A stretch of DNA of 64,000 bases from Gammaproteobacteria bacterium (GTDB taxonomy: Bacteria > Pseudomonadota > Gammaproteobacteria > DSM-19610): the NCBI GenBank assembly GCA_026197075.1, contig JAPHQV010000015.1, positions 186,001 to 250,000 on the forward strand, in the 5' to 3' direction. Shown one piece after another: positions 1-10,803 of the stretch. The position numbers and the translations under genes are program-made. Each line of letters starts with the position of its first letter. The first letter of the stretch is position 1. The notes under the pieces are model-generated. The model was not told the origin of the DNA. It worked only from the letters and a program-made list of their open reading frames with translations, and did no database searches.

Positions 1-160
1 GTGCAGGGCAAAACTTTAGGGCTTTTTTGCCAAGTCCGTCACCTGCATTACCTAAAGATTCCCGTCTCCCAACCGAATCCTTACCCAGGAGCACGTGCCA
101 CGCACGCCTCGCCAAACCGGAACGGTGCCACCATAATTCCAACCATAAGAACTGGTATCT
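1..160. other. Upstream intergenic region
   Basis: No gene is supported here. The stretch is less GC-rich than its surroundings and lies upstream of the small gene at 161. AT-rich hexamers such as the cataat at about 132 could be part of a promoter, but no convincing -35/-10 pair can be fixed. Confidence 0.3.
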
Positions 161-385
161 ATGAACATCAGCGATAAGGCACTGGAACTCATCATTCGTG
201 ATGTATTGAGCGGCATGGAAGAACTTGCCATCGGCCAGGGATACGGCGCCTGTCTGGAAAACATGGAAATCCTGGCGGTGGAACCCGCCGAGGGACCCGC
301 AAGCGCAGCCCCTGTGGCATCCGCATCGCAACCCCCCCAGGAAGCGGTGGTGTTGACCTTCCCGGGGCTGAAGAAAACCGCCTGA
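161..385 (+). CDS. Small hypothetical protein (74 aa)
   Basis: I do not recognise this protein. It starts MNISDKALELIIRDVLSG and has an acidic, helical N-terminal half with one Cys (residue 31), followed by an Ala/Pro/Ser-rich tail ending in LKKTA. There is no signal peptide or membrane segment. No clear Shine-Dalgarno precedes the ATG, so the start is moderately certain. A strong GC hairpin with a T-rich tail follows the stop directly, which supports it being a real monocistronic transcript. Nothing in the neighbourhood suggests a function. Confidence 0.5.
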   Translation: MNISDKALELIIRDVLSGMEELAIGQGYGACLENMEILAVEPAEGPASAAPVASASQPPQEAVVLTFPGLKKTA

Positions 386-389
386 ATCC

Positions 390-415
390 CCCCGCCCCGG
401 CGGGCGGGGTTGTTT
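390..415 (+). terminator. Rho-independent terminator
   Basis: Perfect 8-bp stem (CCCCGCCC at 390-397 with GGGCGGGG at 402-409), four-base loop, then TTGTTT. It begins 4 nt after the stop codon of the 74-aa gene. Confidence 0.75.
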
Positions 416-472
416 CACTTTCGTGACGCCTGTGCTATACCCTTTTTGACCCATGACAAAAAAGGGGGTTTT

Positions 473-811
473 GTGAAGCAGTTTCTGTTGTCGTTGTTCG
501 TTCCTCCCTTTGCCGCCTGCCGCTATGGTTGCGCCGGTTGCTGTGCCGCCCCCATCGGGGTGTTCTGGCTTGCCGGCATCACCGGCATCATCTACGGCCT
601 GGTGGGTGGTCCCACCAATCGTTTCGGGGTCGACTGGGAATTCGTAGGATTGGGCGTGGCCACCTGGCTGGTAGCCACCATCTGGGCACGGGTCACCATC
701 GCCGGCGCCGACGCCGACAAGTGCGCGCGCAAGACCAGCACCTTGTGCAGCAAGATCATGCCTAAAGTGGACGAAAGCGATCCCTTCGACGAGATCCGCA
801 AGGTGCGCTGA
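473..811 (+). CDS. Small Cys-rich membrane protein, function unknown
   Basis: A 112-aa product starting at GTG 473, chosen because a strong AAGGGGG (about 462-468) lies just upstream; an in-frame TTG at 410 would fall in the preceding terminator. The N-terminus is hydrophobic with a Cys cluster (C17, C21, C24, C25), and two membrane-spanning stretches are likely (about 27-45 and 57-75). The C-terminal third is hydrophilic, with two more Cys and an acidic/basic tail. I do not recognise a family. The clustered cysteines could bind metal or form disulfides, but this is only inferred. A 14-bp palindrome (GAATCAGCTGATTC) overlaps the stop. Confidence 0.5.
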   Translation: MKQFLLSLFVPPFAACRYGCAGCCAAPIGVFWLAGITGIIYGLVGGPTNRFGVDWEFVGLGVATWLVATIWARVTIAGADADKCARKTSTLCSKIMPKVDESDPFDEIRKVR

Positions 812-840
812 ATCAGCTGATTCTGGTATCCAAACGGATT

Positions 841-952
841 TCACCGCAAAGACGCAAAGAACGCAGAGAAAGGCCGTAGCTTGGCTTGTAGCAAGCCAAG
901 CACCGAAACATAGTAATAAGTTATCTTTGCGTTCTCTGCGCCTTTGCGGTGA
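841..952. repeat. Palindromic intergenic element, CGCAAAG type
   Basis: Left arm 841-868 and right arm 925-952 are inverted copies agreeing at 25 of 28 positions (core CACCGCAAAG.CGCA.AGAACGCA). A second nested hairpin (GCTTGGCTTG-TAG-CAAGCCAAGC, about 879-901) sits between them. It is non-coding, lies in the convergent gap before secF, and resembles the small palindromic elements scattered through many proteobacterial genomes. A degraded relative is at about 18637-18680. Confidence 0.75.
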
Positions 953-992
953 TTATGGGGTTTCAATACCCTCCGCCGCGTAAACTGATCCC

Positions 993-1925
993 CTAGGGAC
1001 TCTCGTCCGTCGCACCTTCCTTCTTCACGGGCATCAGGTCCTGCTTGCTCACGCCCATCGCCAATGCCACCAGGCTGGCGACGTAGATGGAGGAGTAGGT
1101 CCCCACCACCACGCCCAGCAACAGCGCCAGGGCGAAGGATCGGATCACTTCACCACCCAGCAGGTACAGGGCCAACAGCACCAGTATGGTTGTCAGGCCG
1201 GTGATGATGGTGCGCGACAGGGTCTGGTTGATGGAGAGGTTCACCACCTCCACGGCCGAACCCTTGCGCACCTTGCGGAAGTTCTCTCGAACACGATCGA
1301 ACACCACGATGGTGTCGTTCAGCGAATACCCGATCACCGCCAGCAGGGCCGCCAGGACGGTGAGATCGAATTCGATGCGGAACAGGGAGAACACCCCGAG
1401 GACCACGATCACATCGTGCACCAGGGCAGCCACCGCCCCGACCGAAAAGCGGTATTCGAATCGCAGCGCCACGTAGATCAGGACACCGATGAGGGTGTAG
1501 AGCATCGCCAGGCCACCCTGTTCCGTCAATTCCTGACCCACCTGTGGCCCTACGAATTCCTGGCGCCGCAACTCCACCTTGCTGTCACCCGCTTCCAGGA
1601 CGGACATGACCTCCTCGCTGAGCTGGGCACTGCTGCTCTCCCCGCGCGGCGCGAGGCGAATCAACACATCCCGTGCGGTACCGAAATGTTGAACCTGGGC
1701 GTCATCGAAGCCCGCCGCGGCCAACTTGTCGCGTACCTCTCCAAGCTCCACCGACTGCGGGTACCCCACCTCGATGACCGTGCCGCCGGTAAAATCGACG
1801 CCAAAGCTCAGCCCGCGTGTCAGCAGCAGCACCAGGGATGCAATGATGACCAACAGGGTCAGCGCCACCGCGATGCGGCGCTGTCCCATGAAGTCGATGG
1901 CGGTCTCTTTCCTGAAAAATTCCAT
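993..1925 (-). CDS. secF: Protein translocase subunit SecF
   Basis: Inner-membrane partner of SecD; together they use the proton motive force to assist late steps of SecYEG protein export. 310 aa, typical length. It shows TM1 at about 18-36, the DFTGGT motif at 44-49 beginning the periplasmic P4 domain, five further membrane helices from about 138 onward, and the conserved GYSLNDTIVVFDRVREN stretch at 199-215. GGAGGAG precedes the ATG. It is the last gene of the queA-tgt-yajC-secD-secF run, starting 15 nt after secD. Confidence 0.97.
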   Translation of the reverse strand: MEFFRKETAIDFMGQRRIAVALTLLVIIASLVLLLTRGLSFGVDFTGGTVIEVGYPQSVELGEVRDKLAAAGFDDAQVQHFGTARDVLIRLAPRGESSSAQLSEEVMSVLEAGDSKVELRRQEFVGPQVGQELTEQGGLAMLYTLIGVLIYVALRFEYRFSVGAVAALVHDVIVVLGVFSLFRIEFDLTVLAALLAVIGYSLNDTIVVFDRVRENFRKVRKGSAVEVVNLSINQTLSRTIITGLTTILVLLALYLLGGEVIRSFALALLLGVVVGTYSSIYVASLVALAMGVSKQDLMPVKKEGATDESP

Positions 1926-1940
1926 GAGTGCTCCTCCGCC

Positions 1941-3794
1941 CTATACCGACAGGCGCGTCACGCGCCGGCCGCCATAGATCAGGTTGATGACCGCGCGGGT
2001 GCCCATGATGGCGGTGAACATGGACGTGATGATGCCGATGGACAGGGTGACGGCAAAGCCCTTGATGGGACCGGTTCCGAAACTGAACAGCACGACGGCG
2101 GCAATCAGGGTGGTGATATTGGCGTCGGCAATGGTGGAGAAGGCCTTTTCATAGCCGGCATGGATGGCGGCCTGGGGACTGTTGCCGTTACGCAGTTCCT
2201 CGCGGATACGTTCGAAGATGAGCACGTTGGCATCCACCGCCATGCCCACCGTCAGCACGATACCGGCGATGCCTGGCAGGGTCAGCGTGGCCTGCAGCAT
2301 GGACAACACCGCAACGATGATGACCAGGTTCAGCGCCAGGGCCAGGTTCGCCACCATGCCGAACACCTTGTAGTAAAAAGCCATGTACAGCAGCACCAGC
2401 GCGAAGCCGATGACCACGGACTTGAAGCCCTGGTCAATGTTCTCCTTGCCCATGCTGGGACCGACGGTGCGTTCCTCGATGATGTCGATGGGCGCCGCCA
2501 GGGCACCGGCGCGCAGCAGCAGGGCCAGCTCGTGGGCCTCGCGCGGACTGTCCAGGCCGGTGGTCTGGAAATTGCGGCCGAACACCCCACGGATGGTGGC
2601 GACGCTGATCACCTCTTCCACCTTACGGGTACTGGTCACCAGTTCCCCGTCCACCTCGCGGGTGACCGTTCGGTTCTCGATGAACACCACGGCCATGGGA
2701 TTCCCTACGTTGTCCTTGGTGAAATCGAGCATGCGCTTGGCACCGCGACTGTCCAGGGTGACGGATACCATGGGGCCACCCCCCTGCTGGTCGAGACCGG
2801 AACGGGCGTTCACAATCTGGTCACCGGTGACGATCACCTGCTGGCGCAGCAACACCGGCTGGCCGTCACGGTCATGGTACAGGCGCGAACCCACCGGCAC
2901 CCGCCCCGCCACGGCGTCCTCGACACTGCCACGGAAATCCACGGCCCGGTATTCCAGGGTGGCGGTGGCGCCCAGGATATTCTTGGCGGCCACGGTATCC
3001 TGCACGCCGGGCAGCTGCACCACGATGCGGCTGTCGCCCTGCTGCTGAATGACCGGTTCGGCGACGCCCAGTTCGTTGACACGGTTACGCAGGGTGGTGA
3101 TGTTCTGCTGCAGGGCGAAACGGCGGATCTCGAGGGCTTCCTGCTCGCCGATGGTGCCGCGCAATTCCAGCTCCGCTCCCTCCACCTCTTCCAGCACCAG
3201 CTGGTTCAATTCACGCTCGATCAGGTCCCGGGCCTGGCCAAGCTCCTCCGCGCTGCGAAAGCGTATCCGCACGGTATCGCTGCTGGTCTGCACGCCCAGG
3301 TAGCGGACGCGGTTCTCGCGCAGCAGGGTACGCACTTCCGTGCCATACCGTTCAACCGCCTGGGCCAGTGCCGCCTCCATGTCCACTTGCATCAGAAAGT
3401 GCACCCCGCCACGCAGGTCGAGTCCCAGGTACATGGGGCGCGCGTTGAAGCGCTGCAGCCAGTCCGGCGTGGCCGGCGCCAGGTTGAGGGCCATCACCAA
3501 GCGTTCGCCCAGCACCGGTCGCAGCAGCTCCACGGCCTGCAGCTGCTCTTCACTGTCACGGAAGCGGAACAGCACCTGTTCCTGGCCGGGCTCCACACCC
3601 TTGGGACTCAAGCCACCCTCACGCAGGGCCAGCTGCATGGAATCCACCAGGGCGGGATCCAGTTCGGCGCCGCGCAGAGTGGATACCTGCACGGCGGGGT
3701 CCTCGCCATAGAGATTGGGCAGGGCATAGAGCAGCCCTGCCAGCAGTACGGCCAGGATGAGCACATACTTCCACAACGGATACTGATTGATCAT
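1941..3794 (-). CDS. secD: Protein translocase subunit SecD
   Basis: Large subunit of the SecDF complex. 617 aa, as in other gammaproteobacteria. TM1 at about 9-26 is followed by the GLDLRGGVHF motif (124-133) and a large periplasmic region (P1 head and base). The C-terminal half has five helices including the conserved VGMAVDANVLIFERIREE segment. The start is supported by AGGGGG about 9 nt upstream. It lies between yajC and secF, the classic gene order. Confidence 0.97.
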   Translation of the reverse strand: MINQYPLWKYVLILAVLLAGLLYALPNLYGEDPAVQVSTLRGAELDPALVDSMQLALREGGLSPKGVEPGQEQVLFRFRDSEEQLQAVELLRPVLGERLVMALNLAPATPDWLQRFNARPMYLGLDLRGGVHFLMQVDMEAALAQAVERYGTEVRTLLRENRVRYLGVQTSSDTVRIRFRSAEELGQARDLIERELNQLVLEEVEGAELELRGTIGEQEALEIRRFALQQNITTLRNRVNELGVAEPVIQQQGDSRIVVQLPGVQDTVAAKNILGATATLEYRAVDFRGSVEDAVAGRVPVGSRLYHDRDGQPVLLRQQVIVTGDQIVNARSGLDQQGGGPMVSVTLDSRGAKRMLDFTKDNVGNPMAVVFIENRTVTREVDGELVTSTRKVEEVISVATIRGVFGRNFQTTGLDSPREAHELALLLRAGALAAPIDIIEERTVGPSMGKENIDQGFKSVVIGFALVLLYMAFYYKVFGMVANLALALNLVIIVAVLSMLQATLTLPGIAGIVLTVGMAVDANVLIFERIREELRNGNSPQAAIHAGYEKAFSTIADANITTLIAAVVLFSFGTGPIKGFAVTLSIGIITSMFTAIMGTRAVINLIYGGRRVTRLSV

Positions 3795-3822
3795 GCGACA
3801 AGCCCCCTGCGGGCCAAAGACA

Positions 3823-4149
3823 TCAAAGATCTTGTTTGAGAGTGCCCTTGGGCATCAGCGAGGCCACCGCCTGGCGCTGTACCCGCACCTTGACGTTGGG
3901 CGCCGCCTCGATTTCCACGAAGTTCTCGCCCACCTCGACGATCCTGCCCAGCAGGCCGCCGTTGGTGACCACCTCGTCACCCTTGGCCAGGGCCGCCACC
4001 ATGGCGCGATGTTCCTTGGCGCGCTTGGTCTGCGGGCGGATGAGCAGGAAATAGAAGACCACGAAGATGAGGATCAGGGGCAGGAAGCCCAGCAGCGGAT
4101 CACCGGCCGGGGCCTCGGCTGCGTAGGCGTTGGAGATGAAGAAACTCAT
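3823..4149 (-). CDS. yajC: Sec translocon accessory protein YajC
   Basis: Small inner-membrane component of the SecDF-YajC complex. 108 aa with the start placed at ATG 4149 (MSFFISNAYA), preceded by AAGGA; the frame is open further upstream but that extension has no ribosome site. A single membrane helix at about 18-38 is followed by the conserved RPQ.KR.KEH motif, then a small cytoplasmic beta-rich domain with KGDEVVT.GG. It is the third gene of the queA operon; a hairpin lies between it and tgt. Confidence 0.95.
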   Translation of the reverse strand: MSFFISNAYAAEAPAGDPLLGFLPLILIFVVFYFLLIRPQTKRAKEHRAMVAALAKGDEVVTNGGLLGRIVEVGENFVEIEAAPNVKVRVQRQAVASLMPKGTLKQDL

Positions 4150-4183
4150 GGTTTTTCCTTGCGTTGCCTCGGTTGTAAGCGGA

Positions 4184-4211
4184 CCCGGATGGTGTCTGGA
4201 CGCCATCCGGG
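4184..4211. other. Hairpin between tgt and yajC
   Basis: Nine-base perfect inverted repeat (CCCGGATGG at 4184-4192 with CCATCCGGG at 4203-4211), 10-nt loop, no T-run on either side. More likely an mRNA processing or stability element inside the operon than a terminator. Confidence 0.5.
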
Positions 4212-4220
4212 AGCGCCGTA

Positions 4221-6411
<2,191 letters not shown>

Positions 6412-6444
6412 GGCGCGGCATGGTAGCACAATCCCCGCCCGCCC

Positions 6445-6472
6445 TTGCCCCGCGGGCGGAATACCTTATACT
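6445..6472 (+). promoter_or_regulatory. Promoter of tRNA-Leu
   Basis: TTGCCC at 6445-6450, 16-nt spacer, TATACT at 6467-6472, followed by a GC-rich discriminator (AGCGG) and the tRNA 13 nt downstream. The GC-rich discriminator is typical of stringently controlled stable-RNA promoters. Confidence 0.6.
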
Positions 6473-6484
6473 AGCGGACCTCTT

Positions 6485-6571
6485 GCCGGGGTGGCGGAAC
6501 TGGTAGACGCGCCGGATTCAAAATCCGGTTCCTTTGCGGGAGTGCGAGTTCGATTCTCGCCCTCGGCACCA
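6485..6571 (+). tRNA. tRNA-Leu(CAA)
   Basis: Class II tRNA of 87 nt including an encoded CCA. The acceptor arms GCCGGGG and CCTCGGC pair with one G-T. The anticodon arm CCGGA-TTCAAAA-TCCGG has anticodon CAA (reads UUG). A long variable arm and GTTCGATTC T-loop are present. It stands alone between queA (divergent) and glgP. Confidence 0.97.
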
Positions 6572-6722
6572 TTTTCCCGCCAGGCGGGCCGGCAACCAGG
6601 CCCGGCTGCGCAAGGCGGGCACCTTGCGGTTATAATTGTCTCCTGCTCGAACCCCGACCCTGCCTGAAATTCTGGCACGGAAAATGCGAGTCACCAGCAT
6701 CCATCACACTCTTGGGGATCCC

Positions 6723-9284
6723 ATGCCCGGCACACGTTTTTCACTGGAAGTCCAACCCACCATCCCGGAACGCCTGAACCATCTCCCGGTCCTGGCCAAC
6801 GACCTGCTGTACAGCTGGGACCGCAGCGTGCGCGGCCTGTTCTTCCGGCTTGATCGTGACCTGTGGGAAAGCTGCAAGCATAACCCCAAGCTGTTTTTGC
6901 GCCGGATCTCCCAGCAGGCCCTGGACGAGGCCGCAGAAGACCGGGTCTTCCTGGAGGACTACAACCGGGTCCTTTCCGCCTATAACAGCTACAACGAGGC
7001 CCAGATCCGCGACGACGTCGCCGAGCACCTGCAACCCGGACAGGACCTGGTGGCCTACTTCTGTGCCGAATTCGGCCTGCACGAGAGCCTGCCCATCTAT
7101 TCCGGCGGCCTGGGCATCCTGGCCGGCGACCACTGCAAGGCCGCCAGTGACCTGGGGCTGCCCTTCGTGGCGGTGGGCATGCTGTACCGCCAGGGCTACT
7201 TCACCCAGACCATCGACGAACACGGCAATCAGGTGGCCCACTACACCACCACCGATTTCGACCAGCTGCCGCTACGCCACGCCGTGGACAAAGAAGGCAA
7301 TTCCCTGCGCGTGAGCGTCGACCTGCCCGGTCGCGCGGTGCAACTGCAGGTATGGGAGGCCAAGGCCGGCCATATCACCCTCTACCTGCTGGACAGTGAC
7401 CTCCCGTCCAACCAGGAGGCCGACCGCGCCATCACCTACCAGCTCTATGGCGGGGATTCCAATACCCGCATCCAGCAGGAAATCGTGCTCGGGGTCGGCG
7501 GCGTACGCGCCCTGAGGGCCCTGGGTCTCACCCCCACGGTCTGGCACATCAACGAGGGCCATGCCGCCTTCATGATCCTGGAGCGTTGCCGGGAATGTGG
7601 TCAAAAACAGGGCATGGATTTTTCCAGTGCACTGGAAATGGTCGCTGCATGCACGGTATTCACCACCCACACCCCGGTGGCCGCGGGCCATGACATCTTC
7701 GATCACAGCCTGATCAGCAGCTATTTCGAGGATTACGTCAAGGAACTGGGCATCGACATGGCGCACTTTCTTTCCCTCGGCGCCAGCCCCGGCAATCAGG
7801 GCGGTTTCAACCAGACCGTACTGGCCCTGCGTGGCTCGCGCTTCCACAACGGGGTCAGCCGCATCCACGGCGAGGTGGCTTCGCGCATGGAAGGTTATGT
7901 GTGGCCGCAGATTCCCCATGAAGAAAATCCCATTCGCCATGTCACCAACGGTGTGCACGTGCCCACCTTCCTGGCACGCGAATGGGCAAACCTCTACGAC
8001 ATGCGTTTCGGCCTGGAATGGCGTTCGGAACTGCTCAACGAATCCTACTGGGAGCGGGTTGACGAGATCCCCAACCACAGTTTCTGGAGCCTGCGCCAAT
8101 CCCTGAAGTCGGAACTGATGACCAACGTACGCCGCCGCGCCGTGTTGCAGCACCGCCGCAACGGCTGCAGCGAGGCACTCATCGAGCGTATCACGCAACA
8201 CCTGAGCCCCCACGAGACCGACATCCTCACCGTGGGCTTCGCGCGCCGTTTTGCCACCTACAAACGTGCCACCCTGCTGTTCTCCGATCCGGACCGGCTG
8301 GCGCGGCTGCTCAATGACCCCAAGCGGCCCGTACTGCTGATTTTCGCCGGCAAGGCCCATCCCAGCGACCTGCCCGGCCAGCACCTGATCCGTGTCATCC
8401 ACGATTTCTCCCGGCGCCCGGAATTCATCGGCAAGATCATCCTGCTGGAAGGCTATGACCTGGCCCTGGGTCGCAAACTGGTGACCGGCGTGGACGTATG
8501 GCTGAACAATCCAGAATATCCCATGGAGGCCAGTGGTACCTCGGGTGAGAAGGCCGGCCTCAACGGTGTCATCAACCTGAGCGTGCTGGACGGCTGGTGG
8601 GGCGAAGGCTACAACGGCGAGAACGGCTGGGCCATCACGCCCCATGGGCCACAGTTCGACGCCACCTATCGCAACCAGGAAGAGGGCAGCGAACTGTTGG
8701 ATATCCTGGAACACCAGGTCATCCCGCTCTACTACGATCGCAACGGCCATGGCTACTCGGAAAAATGGGTACACATGTCCAAGGCTTCCATGAAGTCCAT
8801 CCTGCCCCAGTTCAACTCGCAACGCATGGTGATGGACTATGTGCGGGATTTCTACGGCCCTGCCAGTCGCCAGGGTCGTATCCTGCACCAGACAGGAGCG
8901 GCGGGTGCCAAGGCGCTGGCCCGCTGGAAGAGCCGGGTACTGGCCGCCTGGTCCGGGGTCAGAATGCGCCAGGTGGAGTCTGTACCACCGGCCATACATG
9001 CCGGGGAAAAACTGACCCTGACGCTGGCCGCGAAGCTCAACGGTCTCAAGGCCGACGATGTGGTGGTGGAATGCGTGGTAGGCACCGAGGATGAGCATCG
9101 CAAGTTCATCGCCCACGACCATATCCGTTTCACGGCCCGGGGCAACAATGACCAGGGCGAGACCCTGTTCAGCCTGGATCTCGATCCACCACTGCCGGGA
9201 CTGCAGCATTACCAGCTGCGCATGTACCCCTACCATCAGATGCTCAGCCACCCCTTCGAGACAGGGTGCATGATCTGGTTGTAG
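6723..9284 (+). CDS. glgP: Alpha-glucan phosphorylase
   Basis: Phosphorolysis of alpha-1,4-glucan to glucose-1-phosphate, PLP-dependent. 853 aa. The N-terminal ~110 residues match the DUF3417 extension of the short bacterial phosphorylase type, followed by the GT35 core: YSGGLGILAGDH near the start, HINEGHAAF, HDIFDHS, and EASGTSGEKAGLNG with the PLP lysine at about residue 610. ATG 6723 is preferred (GGGG about 7 nt upstream); in-frame starts exist at 6636 and 6684. Convergent with malQ. Together with malQ and the GH57 enzyme it forms the degradation side of the glucan locus. Confidence 0.95.
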   Translation: MPGTRFSLEVQPTIPERLNHLPVLANDLLYSWDRSVRGLFFRLDRDLWESCKHNPKLFLRRISQQALDEAAEDRVFLEDYNRVLSAYNSYNEAQIRDDVAEHLQPGQDLVAYFCAEFGLHESLPIYSGGLGILAGDHCKAASDLGLPFVAVGMLYRQGYFTQTIDEHGNQVAHYTTTDFDQLPLRHAVDKEGNSLRVSVDLPGRAVQLQVWEAKAGHITLYLLDSDLPSNQEADRAITYQLYGGDSNTRIQQEIVLGVGGVRALRALGLTPTVWHINEGHAAFMILERCRECGQKQGMDFSSALEMVAACTVFTTHTPVAAGHDIFDHSLISSYFEDYVKELGIDMAHFLSLGASPGNQGGFNQTVLALRGSRFHNGVSRIHGEVASRMEGYVWPQIPHEENPIRHVTNGVHVPTFLAREWANLYDMRFGLEWRSELLNESYWERVDEIPNHSFWSLRQSLKSELMTNVRRRAVLQHRRNGCSEALIERITQHLSPHETDILTVGFARRFATYKRATLLFSDPDRLARLLNDPKRPVLLIFAGKAHPSDLPGQHLIRVIHDFSRRPEFIGKIILLEGYDLALGRKLVTGVDVWLNNPEYPMEASGTSGEKAGLNGVINLSVLDGWWGEGYNGENGWAITPHGPQFDATYRNQEEGSELLDILEHQVIPLYYDRNGHGYSEKWVHMSKASMKSILPQFNSQRMVMDYVRDFYGPASRQGRILHQTGAAGAKALARWKSRVLAAWSGVRMRQVESVPPAIHAGEKLTLTLAAKLNGLKADDVVVECVVGTEDEHRKFIAHDHIRFTARGNNDQGETLFSLDLDPPLPGLQHYQLRMYPYHQMLSHPFETGCMIWL

Positions 9285-9290
9285 CTTGCG

Positions 9291-9308
9291 GTCGGGCTTC
9301 GGCCCGAC
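9291..9308. terminator. Stable UUCG hairpin between convergent glgP and malQ
   Basis: GTCGGGC-TTCG-GCCCGAC: a 7-bp stem closed by a C(UUCG)G tetraloop, 6 nt after the glgP stop and 4 nt from the malQ stop. It has no U-tract, so it is more likely a shared 3'-end or bidirectional weak terminator than a classical one. A near-identical hairpin occurs at 63327-63344. Confidence 0.5.
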
Positions 9309-9312
9309 ATGA

Positions 9313-10797
9313 CTACGGCAGGCGGTCGTACACCTCCACCAGGTGGCGGATGCGCTGCTCCAGCCCCTCCGGTACCTGTTCCCACTGGAAGCGCCATTGC
9401 CAGTTGCCGTAGTCGGTGCCGGGCCGGTTCATGCGTTGGCCGCTGTCCATGGCAAGAAAATCCTGCATGGGCACCATGCAGAGTCGGGCCACGGACATCA
9501 GGGCGGCGCGAACCAGCAGCCAGGGCATCTCTTCCTGGGAGTTGGCGAGGTAACCGCGCACCATGGCCTGTTGTCCGGCGTCCAGGGCATTGAACCAGCC
9601 CAGGCTGGTGTCGTTGTCGTGGGTACCGGTGTAGACCACGCTATCGGTCTCATGGTGATGGGGCAGGTACAGGTTCTTGGGATCTCCATCGAAGGCGAAC
9701 TGCAAGACCTTCATGCCCGGAAGGCCAAAGCGGGCACGCAGGGCATCCACCTCCGGGGTGATGGTGCCCAGATCCTCGGCCACCAGCGGCAGCGGATCGA
9801 AGCGCGCCTGCAGGCATTCGAACAATGCCTCGCCCGGCGCCTTCACCCAGTGGCCATCGACGGCCAGTTCCGCGCTGGCATCGATCTCCCAGTAGGCCTC
9901 GAAGCCGCGGAAATGATCGATGCGTGCGAGGTCGAACAGGTCCAGCTGAGTGGCGATGCGCTCCACCCACCACTGGAAGTTTCCCGCCTGCATCCGATCC
10001 CAATCGTATTGGGGATTACCCCAGCGTTGCCCGGTCTCGGAAAAATAATCGGGCGGCACCCCTGCCACCTTGATCGCCTGACCATGCTCATCCACGGAAA
10101 ATAATTCCCGATGCGCCCACACCTCGGCGCTGTCGTGGGCCACGAAGATGGGTATGTCACCGAACAGCAGCACCTGCCGTTCATTGGCATAACGTCGCAA
10201 CTGGTGCCATTGGCGAAAGAACACGAACTGTTCGAAACGCACGCCCTCGATGGTGGCCGCCAGCCGACGTCGCGCCTCTTCGAGGGCAACGGGTTCACGA
10301 TCACGCAGGGGAGCCGGCCATTGCACCCAGCTGCGGTCCTGCTGTTCACCACGCAGGGCCGTGTAGAGCGCGTAATCCTGCAGCCAGTGATCATGTGTCT
10401 GCACGAATTCACGATACTCGGCCTGCGCCGCCTCACCACCATGACGCTGAAAACCGTTGTGGGCTACTGCCAGCCAATCACTGCACGAAGCCGTGGGATT
10501 GAATCCCTGCTCCGCCAGCCAGCCCCACTCCACCAACAGGTCGGGGTTGATCAGGCGCGGATTACCTGCATGCACGGACAGGCACTGGTAGGGTGAGAAA
10601 TCCTCGTGGGTGGGACCCAGAGGCAGGGTTTGCCATACGGACAGGCCGCTGCGCGCCAGGAACTCCACGAACCGGTAGGCCTCGGGACCCAGGTCACCTT
10701 GTTCCCGCGGGCCCGGCAAGGATGTGGGGTGCAGCAATAGCCCGGCACGGCGGCCACCCAGCACCTGGCGTACGGGATGCGGCTGCGCCCCGCTCAC
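9313..10797 (-). CDS. malQ: 4-alpha-glucanotransferase (amylomaltase)
   Basis: Disproportionates maltooligosaccharides, feeding longer chains to the phosphorylase. 494 aa, GH77 family. N-terminal SGLLLHPTSLPGP-like segment (18-30), RIDHFRGFEAYWEI with nucleophile Asp294, AEDLGTI with acid/base Glu341, and TGTHDND with Asp394. GTG start 6 nt after the GH57 stop; no good Shine-Dalgarno, so translation is probably coupled. Last gene of glgC-GH57-malQ. Confidence 0.95.
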   Translation of the reverse strand: MSGAQPHPVRQVLGGRRAGLLLHPTSLPGPREQGDLGPEAYRFVEFLARSGLSVWQTLPLGPTHEDFSPYQCLSVHAGNPRLINPDLLVEWGWLAEQGFNPTASCSDWLAVAHNGFQRHGGEAAQAEYREFVQTHDHWLQDYALYTALRGEQQDRSWVQWPAPLRDREPVALEEARRRLAATIEGVRFEQFVFFRQWHQLRRYANERQVLLFGDIPIFVAHDSAEVWAHRELFSVDEHGQAIKVAGVPPDYFSETGQRWGNPQYDWDRMQAGNFQWWVERIATQLDLFDLARIDHFRGFEAYWEIDASAELAVDGHWVKAPGEALFECLQARFDPLPLVAEDLGTITPEVDALRARFGLPGMKVLQFAFDGDPKNLYLPHHHETDSVVYTGTHDNDTSLGWFNALDAGQQAMVRGYLANSQEEMPWLLVRAALMSVARLCMVPMQDFLAMDSGQRMNRPGTDYGNWQWRFQWEQVPEGLEQRIRHLVEVYDRLP

Positions 10798-10803
10798 GAG
10801 ACG

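Noticed and set aside
1416-3839. An 807-codon open frame on the plus strand opposite secD/secF
   Set aside because: It is antisense to two certain genes, His/Gln-rich and without domain-like sequence; such long frames arise from high GC at third codon positions. Similar ones opposite glgP, cheA, fleQ and the GGDEF-EAL gene were ignored for the same reason.
6631-6636. TATAAT upstream of glgP as a sure promoter
   Set aside because: The -10 match is perfect but no acceptable -35 lies 15-19 nt upstream, so it was not listed as a promoter.
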